Source: Gonium pectorale (Eukaryota > Chlorophyta > Chlorophyceae > Chlamydomonadales > Volvocaceae). From it: a stretch of 64,000 bases of DNA. Where the stretch lies: NCBI GenBank assembly GCA_001584585.1, contig LSYV01000024.1, positions 181,000 to 244,999 of the forward strand, given 5' to 3'. The position numbers and the translations under genes were made by a program. The notes beneath the pieces were generated by a model. That model saw nothing but the letters and a program-made list of their open reading frames with translations. It did no database searches and had not been told where the DNA came from. Positions 55,221-64,000 of the stretch are shown here, piece after piece. How positions within the stretch are numbered: position 1 is the first letter of the stretch; each line of letters starts with the position of its first letter.

Positions 55221-58200
55221 TTAGTTCTGGAGCTGCTCGTCAAACGATCGGCCGTACACCCAAAAGTCCCGGTAGCCGTCCGTTGCGTTGTACAAGGCGG
55301 GGAAGGAAGGGTCGGGGGCGGTTCCGCGCTTCTTCTCGCCGCCTGGCTGCGGCGGCACCGCACGGGCTGGGTTCCGGAGGATGCTGGCGAAGAAGTACGG
55401 CTGCAGGCTGCCTGCGTGTGCCACGGCGGCGTGTACCGCCGCGTTGTCCCGTGCCAGGATGCCTGAGGCGTAGGCGTACAGCATAGCGGTGCGGTGAGTG
55501 ACATCAAAGCTAAGCACAGCACCGGACGACCGAAACACGCGGACAGCACGCGAGAATGTGGAGCTCTAGTCCGGCCTCAGCGACAGCCACGATGTGCATA
55601 TTTAGCTATGCCGCGGCTTCAGTATACCTGCCCATGGCAATGTTCATAGCTTGCCACGCTCAATCAGCTCAACAGCCCCCGCAAACGCCGCAGTCCCATG
55701 ATATATACCTGCGCATACGCGGCCCAACGTGTCGAAGTACGTCAGCAGCATGACGGCCACGACCTCGCTGCCGTCGCGCCCGCCACTTGCTTGGTCGTTG
55801 CCATTGGGCTCGCCTACCGTCGGCGGGCCCCCGCCGGCCTCCTTCGTCGCCCGCCCCGGCCCTGGTCCCACTGCTGGCTGGGTCGCCAGCGCGGGCACCG
55901 TGCACAGCCACACGTTTCCAGCCGCGAGCTCCCGCCGCACGAACGGGCTGTCAAGCGGCCAAACGTCGTACCTGAAGGAAGATATCAATTGCGCGCCACA
56001 CGGAAGCAGAATGTGAAGTTCCGGCACAGCAGTCGTAGGGTACGTTGAGCGATGCCCAGTCGCGCATGTGAGGGGAAAGCGACGCCCACGTCACGCACTA
56101 ACCGTGCCGTCGCTTTCGGCACTGTTAGAACTCAAGCGCCCGAACAACCGGGCGCGGGCACGCTTACAGATGTGCCTGGCCTCCCTTCAGGCCTCCACGC
56201 ACAGGGGAATGCTGGACACCCGGACCGCACTCACGGCATCGGAAGCCAGAGCAGCGGCTGTAGGACCTGCGCAGCCAGGCCCAGGCCCGCGCCAGCTCCG
56301 TCGCTGCCGCTGCTGCGGGCGTCGTATAAGAGGCTCCCCACGGCGCCCCGCAGGTCCTCCTCTGACGCAGCCCGCCGCCAGTGCGGCAGCAGCGCCTGCG
56401 CCTCCGCGTCAGCTTCCAAGACCTTCCGCACACCTGTGCAATGGACGTGGAGGCATCCGCCTTTCAACGAACAATGCGATTGCCAAGAGTGCGAGACCTA
56501 TACTACTGTACTGATAGCCCCGCAGCCTCCAGCCCATCTCAAGGGCCTCGCATTCATTCTGAGTCCTACCTATGCGCACGCGCCCGCGCCGTCAGTTCGC
56601 GCTTGACCAACGGCCACTGCGGGGGTTGTGGGTGTCTCCGCAAGGCCCTCACCAACATATGGGCCTAGCAGCACTCGGTCACAAGACCGAGCCACCGCAG
56701 ACCCTAGACCGCACCTGGGATCCAGTCCAGCATATTTGGCGCGCCTTCCGGTAGGCAGCGGCCCCAGGACCAGCCCCACTCCTCCTCGTACGCCTCGCGG
56801 GCCCCCGCCGGCCAGCACTCCACCTCACACAGCGGGCCGCGCAGCTGTCGCCCAATGATCCGCTGGGCGGCGGGGTTGTACGATGTCGTGCACGTGACCA
56901 CGTGGCTGAGGAGCAGAGGCGGAGAAGGCCGCGGCGCGGGTTGGGGCATACCCGGCGGCGCCACGGCCACCGCAGGGCCCCGTGATGAGGTCGGGGCTGT
57001 GGGCGGGGGCGCGCCGGTCGAGGCGGTGGCCGTGGCAGCAGCCGGGGGCGCTGCTATCGCCGCGAGGCTGGGACCGGTCTCCGGCTGGTCCGGCGCAAGC
57101 AGGAGCGCGGGCGGCGCCGCGTCCACCTCAGGTGACGACCTGCATATGGCCTCCTGCGTGATGGCATGAAGCTTTCGTGACGTGGACTGAGAACTACCTT
57201 CACAAAAAGGTAACCTCAGGTCGGCCCCGTTCGCTTTGCCTTTCAGGCAACCTTGCTGCAAATGTGGCGGGAGATGAGTGCCATCGTAACGCTCACCATC
57301 AGTAGATGCCCTAGGCCGAGTCCACGTGTGCTCTCCCTCACGCGCAGGCCGTACAGGAAGAGCGCGCCGCCCCGCCGCTCGCCACAGACTGTGTGCGCGC
57401 ACCGGTTCAGGGGCATGGCACGGGGCAATCGCTGGCCGGTTCGTGGTTGCACGGAGCAAAGGCCGTGCCAGAACTGCGAGGGGCAATAGCTAGGCAGGCA
57501 CTTAGCGCTGCGCTGAGCATGGCATCCAGCCACGAAAGACCCCGGCACCTGTATTGCGCTGTTTTATACATAAACATGTATGAAACAAAGTAACCATTCC
57601 AACGGAAGTGCCCACGCGCCCTGGATGGGCTATGAGAACTATGACTGCGCAGCCCCTTGTGCGTGCTCAAGTCCCTCGCATGCCTGCCACCGCGAGCCAT
57701 CGCGAGCTGCCCAGCGTTTGGCATAGCCCTATCACATTGCAACCCCACAGGGCTTCCTCCCCAGAAGCCCAGACCCACGCCCTTCACCATTGTGGACCTA
57801 CTAATTGCGTCAATCGGACCCGCCTGGTCCTGGCCCAGTTGCTCAAGGCCCCGGTCCTGGTCCGCGTGCTGGCAGTGCTCGGACACCGCCGCTGCCAGCA
57901 CGAGGTGACCGGGGTCGTGCGCTACCCTGTGCATGATGCGCGGCATGTAGTCCGTGCCTCCATCTGCATGAATGTGAGGCAACGGGATCGATGTGCATAC
58001 GTGGAGTTGGGGAGACGCGTGGGGGCTTCAAGAGGGAGCGGAGCCACACAGTGGGCCACATTCCTGTAGCGCCAGACCGAGGGCGTTGACACTTACAAAC
58101 GTTTGCGCAGATGTCCTTCAGGTCTTCGAAGTCCGCTTTGTAATTAAACGTGCGGATGATGTGTTTTGGCGTCCGCGGCGACGATGGCGTTGCCGCGACG

Positions 58201-58310
58201 GTTGCCACCATGGCACCACCGCTCGCAGCCTCTGGGTGCACACTGAACGCGGCTGTTCGTCGCGCACTTGACTGGAATGTGCGAGCAGAATGAGGCAAAA
58301 TGCCGCGCAT
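55221..58310 (-). CDS. GNAT-family N-acetyltransferase, NAT16-like
   Basis: About 561 aa from seven minus-strand exons: 58310-58097, 57963-57820, 57388-57297, 57153-56715, 56433-56235, 55971-55719 and 55565-55221. All are in phase; the 57820 donor and the last intron are weakest. Residues 50-80 (IIRTFNYKADFEDLKDICAN then VYGGTDYMPRIMHRV) resemble the start of NAT16-type N-acetyltransferases. The acetyl-CoA-binding motif A appears as LYGLRVRESTRGLGLGHLLM (R-G-x-G-x-G pattern). A Pro/Ala/Thr-rich linker then precedes VTCTTSYNPAAQRIIGRQL, and the C-terminal half (YDVWPLDSPFVRRELAAGNV, VLSFDVTHRTAMLYAY) looks like the second domain of the NAT16 group. Human NAT16 has been linked to amino-acid acetylation; the algal substrate is unknown. 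It is divergent from the CCCH gene, with about 0.7 kb between the starts. Confidence 0.82.
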
Positions 58311-59023
58311 TCAACACCCGAGAAACGCGGGCCTAGTCTTCGACTGCACAGGAAAGAATAAATGAATGGCTTAATGAAAGTAAGCGGGGCTTTAGTCAGG
58401 CCCATAGAGACACAGCACCATCACCGTACAGCCGTACGCTTGGTGCACATAGGTTAGATCCAGCGCCCCATGTGCCATGTCCTCGCCTCCCCTCACGGCT
58501 CACGGCATGCGTACCATTTGTCCGCACCTGTCACGCAAGTTACGCCAGGTTCGGCCGTCCTGGGGCGTCCACACATTGTCGTGTTTCTGTGTGTGAAGTA
58601 TGTCACCCGGATACGTGCCAAAATTACATGCCACCTTGCAGATTCCATTGTCCTGTTGCGATGTCAGGTACGTGGCATCCGGTGACATACGCCTGGTGGC
58701 CGAGGTGGCCGCCAGCGGCCACCCAGGGGAGAGGGGCGGCCACCCTGGCCACCGTAGCCTCCGCAGCTAGAGAGGGGCCCGTGAGGGGTTCCATGCACTG
58801 GGTTCCATGTTTCAGTGCATTGAACCTGCATGCAACAAGCCTCCGCTGGCCCAACGAGGGTGCGCAGCCTTCACGGGTGCCGTACGATTTGCAACACGGG
58901 TTGTAGACGTTTCGCCATCATCGCGGTGAATTCCCTTGTAGACCTAATGACATGTGCATAGATGTTTAGCTACTAAGCAAATGCGAGAAGCCCTTATAAC
59001 CGCCAATTGCAACCGTCGGCAAT
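58311..59023. other. Divergent promoter region between GNAT and CCCH genes
   Basis: About 0.7 kb shared by two genes transcribed away from each other. A short frame at 58472-58906 has no motif. No TATA box stands out at either start. Confidence 0.5.
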
Positions 59024-62000
59024 ATGTCAAGATACAAGACGGCTTTTTGTCGAAATTGGAATGGGTTGCCAGGATCTTGTCCGCTTGGTGATCGCTGTCA
59101 ATTTGCGCACGGGCCCGAGGAACTCCGCGCTCCCGGAGCCCCAGCTCCAGCCCCAGCGCCAGCCCCAGCCCCAGCCCCAGCGGCGCCAGTCCAGGTAGAA
59201 GGAGCATCACCATCGCATGCTGCTTCAGGAGGTTCCGGCTTGAAACGGCTATCCAGCTGGCAACCACCCTCATCGCACGCGTGGAGCCACAACACTGCGA
59301 TGGCCGCCGCAGGGAAACCTCTACAAAACGAAGTCATGTGTGTATGCACGGACTGGCCGCTGTACATATGGGGACAAGTGCAAGTACCTCCACCCTGGAG
59401 AGCCGGGCTACGTGACAGTGGGTTCCAGTGCTCCCCGTCGCCTTCCCCTCGTGCTGCCATTGCGCCCCCCCTCAAGCGTTTCGACGGCGTATACTGTGGT
59501 TCTGCCGGCATTCATGGGTCATGTCTTCCTCCGAGCGGTTCATTCGCTCACCGAAGTCGTTCTAAGCTGCGTCTGGATCCTGACCTCTGTTGAACGACTT
59601 GTCCTGTTCCCACCTCTGTTCTGCCCCCCGCCCCGCCCCGTCCCGCTCCGCCTGCAGCTGCCCGTCGTCCCCGCCTCCCCCGCTCAGGCGCCGCCGCAGG
59701 GGCAACCAGCATACGGGGCACCAAACACAGCCCCCTACGGGGTGCCTGCGCAGCCCCCCGCCGGAGCCCCGATGCAGCCGCCCTACGGCTTACCGCCCGG
59801 TATGCCATCGTTCGGCATGCCATACTTCGGTATGGCACCGGTTCCGCACCCTCCGTTCGCGGCCCCGCCTCCGCATTCCCCACAGCCTCCGCCGCCTCCG
59901 CCGCCGCCCGCTGAGCCGGCTCCGCCAGCCGCGCCGCCCGAGCCCAGCACAGATGAAGTGATTGAGGGTCTCATCGGGGATGCGATCGACGCCATGGTGT
60001 TGGGCAACGAAGACAGTCTGCACGGGGTCGTCAAGAAGCTGGGCGCCACGGGCTTCCTGCTGACCAAGGCTGAGGTGGCGCAGCTGGTGGAGGTCGCCGC
60101 GGTCAATGCGCTCAGCGACAAGATGCTCAAAGTGCGGCCACGTGCTCTCGAGGGAGGGACGGCGGCAGAGGGGCGGCGGCGTGCGCGGGCTTGTTGGGAG
60201 GGGTGTGGGGGCGGGGTTGGGAACAGGCCATCGCGAGCGGCCGCAGGCTGAGGACGCCCACCAATGCGCAGGACCGAAGTCTTATCCCCGCAGGACCGGG
60301 GCCCCGCGCCGCCGGAGCCGTTGTTGCTACAGCCCAGATTCCAACGCATTGGGTGCAATCCAAGCTGCGCAGGGTACCTGTACCTATGCGCAGGTGCGGT
60401 CGGTTGCGCCCCGGCCTGCCTCGGGGGCGCGCTGCGTCCGCTGGCCTCTGCGTCCAGCTCTGCTCTCCATAACATCGCCTCAGTCAGCCCCATTCCTTCT
60501 GCCTTATTCTCTCCGCACGTCTGCTACTCATGCCCCGCCGCTTATGCCCCGCTGCTTATGCCCCGTCTCGGTCTGCAGAAAGTGCTGGTCCTTGTGGACA
60601 CCAAGGAGCACGGCGACTGGACTCTGTTGCAGTGGGACGGCGGCCGGCCTGGGGAGACGGCGGTGCACAACTCGCTGCTCCACCGCGTGGTGCTGGGGGC
60701 GTACCGCCAGGGCAGCTGCCGCGGGACGGACGACGCTTGTGCGCAGAGCGTCCCGGAGGACGAGCACGACTGGGACTGGGAGGTGTTCAACAACGGCTGG
60801 CGCATTGTCCACATGATACGTGACAAGCGGCCCGCGGCCGTGCTGGACCTGTGAGTGCCGTACACAACGGACGGCCATGGCAAAGTAGGCCAGGGTAGCG
60901 GCGCCGTGCCGTACGAGGCAGAAGGGGGGAGCTTCTGCCCACCGGAATCTGCACAGCCCGTAGCCCCTTTGCCGTTTCAGCCGTTCGACACGCCCCTGTT
61001 TGCGAGCACCCGAAACCCAGACCTTCTTTTTCGACGCCCACGCACCAACCGTCAACCGCGCATCGACCACCCAACTGCCCACGCCGCAGCATGGACCGCT
61101 CCAACCCCCTGACGCCAGTGGAGCTGCTGCTGCAGCAGGGCGCCGACGACTCGGACTCCATGCTGCGGCACCTGGTGGATGCTGTTGCCCCGCTGCAGGT
61201 GGGGGGCCGACCGCACCGCCCGCCTTCCACCCCATCCGCTGCTCGCCACTCACGCCCGCCCATGACCCCCCGCTCGCCTTCCGTCCGTCCGTCCGTCCAT
61301 GGGGCCCACGGCCTTGGAGGGCATGTAACTCTGTAACCTGCGCCCGCCGCAGGTGCTGCGCAGCGCCCCCGCCTGGGCGGCGCACGAGCGGGCCATTGCG
61401 CTGTGCGAGGTGCTGGCCGCGCAGCCGCAGCTGGTGGTGCGCGGCTACGGCCGGGGCGGCCTCAGCGCGCGCGGCTGGGCGGTGCGCGCGGGGCTTCTGT
61501 GCAAAGCGTGAGCACCTTCTCCTTCTGCGCGTTGCGCGGGACGGGGCGCCGATGGGTGGGGGTAGTGAAGATGGGCGGGGGCCACTCACCGATGGGTGGG
61601 GTAATACAGATGGGAAACGTATCGCGTCGCGGACACCGAATCGCATACTGCCCTCAATGAAAGAACTTGTGGTGGTCTTGGCGTAGGAGACCCCCCCCGA
61701 TGGGTGGGGATGTCTGGGGCCTCCAAGCCAGTGGGGTCGCAGGGCATCCTTGTTGCTTCACGAGAGGTCACGAATCATCGCCCGCGCCGGCGGGGTGTAC
61801 GGGAAGACAGCAACGTAGCAATCCTGTAGGCTCGTGCTGTTCGTCCCAGCTCGGGCTCGCCCGCCGACCGTAAAGCGACCGTTTGCCCTTCCGGCACCTT
61901 GCGCTTTGCACTGCCCTCGCACTGACGGCGCAGGCTGGAGAAGTGGAAGAGCGACGACGACGCGCTGGCGGCGCGCGAGCAGCCCCAGCGGATGCCCGCA

Positions 62001-64000
62001 GGGGCCCGCGGCAACATCGAGGTGCCGCTGGGCCCCCTGGCCGGCATCTGGGTCAACGGGCTCGAGGCGCCCGGCGGCGCCGCCAGCGGCAGCGACGCAC
62101 CTGCCCAGGCGCCTGGGGGCAAGTCCGCAGCCGGGATGGGCATATTCAAGGGCATCTTTGCGCCGCCCGGGGCGCAGGCCGCGGTGTCCGCGGCGTTGCG
62201 CCCCAAGCAGGCCGCCGTGGCGGCTGTCGGCCCAGGCACTCGCAACCTGGTGTACAGCAGAACGCCGGACCCGGACGGCGACTCGGACCGGCCCTTTGGG
62301 TTCCTCACGTCCGTCTCGGCGCGCGCGTGCTTTCACCCCCCGGCGCGGCCCAAGTCCCACGAGGAGCTCCGATGGGAGGACCACCCGCAGTACGGCAAAG
62401 TCCCGCAACAGCAGCAGCCGCCTGCGCAAGCCAGCGCCCCCCGAGCAGCAGCTGCCGCGGGCCGGCAGAGGGGCGCGCAGCCTGGCAGGGGCCAGGCGGC
62501 TGGCGGCGCCGCGGCGCAGCCCAAGCAGCCGGTCAGCGTTGTGGCGGAGATTCAGCGCTTGCTTCCCCGCCTGCGCCATGCCTCAACCCTAGACGAGCTG
62601 AAGCCGATCATTCAGCTGCTGAACACGCAGGCCGCCAGGGACGCGATTAAGCCGGCGCCAACAATCCTGGAAGAGCTCCAGAAGGCGTGGAAACAGGGCG
62701 ACGCGAAGGAGAAGGGGCCCGACGAGATGTCGTCGCTCGCGTTGGTGCTGCAGGAGGTGGCGGGCAGGCACTGGAGCCCGCAGTCCTCCCTGCTGGTGAC
62801 GCTGCTGGACGAGCTGCGCCGCGCTGCGTGGCGGGCTGCCGTACAGCTGTGCGACCTGGAGATGCTGACGGAGCTAAGCAGCGTGCAGCTGTGAGAGGCG
62901 GGAGGGGCCTGGGGCGCCCGGGACCCGGGCTTGCGGCCGGGTTGGGTAGTGTGTGCGTGTGTGTGCTAGGGTTGTCGGGCCATGCCGGGGCGCCGGAAAG
63001 AAACAAGTGCATTGTGCAACGGATGGCGGGTGTACCTTGATGCGCATACCGCAGCATTGCAGCGCCCTCGCCCTTTGCCCGCCGCTGGCGCTCTGTCCCG
63101 GCTAGTCGCAGTTGTGGCTGTACGCGAGGTACGGCAACCTGCTGCAAACGGCTGAATGCCTTTCGTAGAGGATTGGTAGCACCAGTCGGTCCAGAGAGCG
63201 GTGAGACGCCCGACCCGACCCGGTCCGTTCCCGTGGCTTGCCCCCGCCCAGGCCTGGCTGGATGAAGTGGAGCTGGGAGACGCTCCGCTCTCCCGAGCCG
63301 CCCCACACGGCGCTGCTGGAAGCGCTGTTGGAGCGCGCCGACAAGCGGGCCGCCGAGGTGGCGCGCATCGCCCTGGGGCGCAACCAGAGCATCGTGCGGT
63401 TGATGTCGCGGTGAGGGCGATGCGGCTTCCTGTGCGTGTCGGTGCTCCCGTGTTTTCTCAGGCGCATTTTATGTGTTGCAATGGAACGACGATTGTGTGT
63501 TTGTGTGTGTGGGGGGGGGGTGCTGGGGGGGGCCTTGCGCGGCATTGTTGTGCACCGCTGCTGGTATGACATGCTCAAACTGCAGTTCACGGGCACGGGA
63601 GAGGGTAACGCGCCTGCGTTTGCGAGCCCCCCAGGCTGCACCCAGCGCCCCGCTCATCTCCTTGCGAGCGAACCCCTCCCTTCACGCTTTATCTGCAAAG
63701 GGACCGCATGCGGGTCGGCCTATGATGTAGTACGGTGTCGTACGCACTGTGATGCCGTATCGCCGTACCATACAAGCGCCTGCCGCTGGTGCCACAGAAG
63801 CGGATGGATGCAGCGGTGATGTGCGCTGAGCGCTGCACTGATTTACAGCGCCGCTGGCCGCACGTCGCTGCTGCGCAGGAGCCCTCTCATCCTGGCCGTG
63901 CAGCGCGGCGCCCCCCTGCCGCTCCTGACTGCCTTGGGCCTGGCTGCGCGGCTGCGAAACCGCGGCGCGATGGCGGAGAAGGAGGGCGACGCGACCGCCC
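59024..64000 (+). CDS. Tandem CCCH zinc-finger protein joined to ankyrin-like region (3' end beyond window)
   Basis: Nine phase-consistent exons: 59024-59194, 59313-59411, 59688-60131, 60579-60850, 61090-61198, 61353-61507, 61934-62890, 63252-63410 and 63849 onward, giving at least 839 aa. Exon 1 encodes YKTAFCRNWNGLPGSCPLG followed by DRCQFAHG, a C-X9-C-X5-C-X3-H finger. Exon 2 encodes KSCVYARTGRCTYGDKCKYL plus H, a C-X7-C-X5-C-X3-H finger. These are TIS11/TTP-type RNA-binding fingers. Exon 3 is Pro-rich (PPPPPPPPAEP) then helical (IEGLIGDAIDAMVLGNEDSL, VEVAAVNALSDKMLK). Later exons hold ankyrin-like phrases (GETAVHNSLLHRVVLG, TPVELLLQQGADD, LLRRSPLILAVQRGAPL) and, in exon 7, SVSARACFHPPARPKSHEEL followed by RWED, resembling a Nup98 motif. 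A role in mRNA binding is inferred from the fingers. The join between exons 3 and 4 (intron 447 bp) is where a split into two genes would fall, though phase and the absence of a stop favour one gene. Confidence 0.72.
61612..61641 (+). repeat. 30-bp motif shared with a distant intron, copy 2
   Basis: Second copy of the motif at 52764-52793, in the intron between exons 61353-61507 and 61934-62890 of the CCCH gene. It is surrounded by several gatgggtgggg-type words (61548-61720). Confidence 0.85.

Noticed and set aside
1..64000. tRNA, rRNA, CRISPR arrays, reverse transcriptase or transposase genes
   Set aside because: I looked for B-box-like ggttcga words, YADD-type motifs and regularly spaced repeats. 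Isolated near-matches such as ggtttcgatcc near 6330 had no supporting cloverleaf, and nothing else qualified.

Overview
This is nuclear DNA from a chlorophyte green alga, most likely a volvocine or Chlamydomonas-like member of the Chlamydomonadales. The evidence is high GC content, intron-dense genes with GT-AG introns of about 100-600 bp, Ala/Gly/Gln-rich disordered protein stretches, TGTAA poly(A)-type signals, and the protein families present. The species cannot be fixed from sequence alone. I built gene models by hand, joining exons only where splice sites and reading phase agreed. Individual exon ends may be off by a base or two, and start codons are the weakest part.

Layout. 0-2 kb: no gene recognised. 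2.1-4.7 kb (+): a probable membrane-anchored, repeat-rich protein. 5.5-6.05 kb (+): a doubtful frame-broken coding remnant. 6-11.3 kb: gene-poor, with direct and inverted repeats. 11.3-17.4 kb (-): a tandem pair of ankyrin-type genes, the first intact and the second a pseudogene; an assembly gap of 20 N lies between them. 17.4-19.4 kb: repeats. 19.36-27.19 kb (+): an 8-exon gene for an unrecognised protein of about 1,740 aa. 27.2-29.8 kb: intergenic, holding a decayed copy of exon 5 of that gene. 29.8-32.2 kb (+): BTB/POZ-BACK protein. 33.4-37.9 kb (-): histidine-phosphatase (phosphoglycerate-mutase-like) protein. 39.1-40.2 kb (+): TFIIA large subunit. 40.9-43.5 kb (+): tocopherol-pathway-type plastid methyltransferase. 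45.8-47.0 kb (-): small multi-pass membrane protein. 47.2-54.5 kb (+): long disordered protein with a SANT domain resembling M18BP1/KNL2. 55.2-58.3 kb (-): GNAT N-acetyltransferase of the NAT16 type. 59.0 kb to the right edge (+): tandem CCCH zinc-finger protein that splices in phase into ankyrin-like exons and runs off the window.

The genes do not form one pathway; this is an ordinary eukaryotic gene neighbourhood. Two pairs of genes are divergent (33.4-37.9 with 39.1-40.2 kb; 55.2-58.3 with 59.0 kb onward), and the SANT and GNAT genes converge. The points most worth a second look are the ankyrin tandem duplication with its dead copy, the orphan 1,740-aa protein and its exon-5 fragment 4 kb downstream, the M18BP1/KNL2-like SANT protein, the CCCH-ankyrin fusion with a Nup98-like motif, and the altered RHG motif in the phosphatase. 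I saw no CRISPR array, rRNA or tRNA gene, and no reverse transcriptase or transposase.
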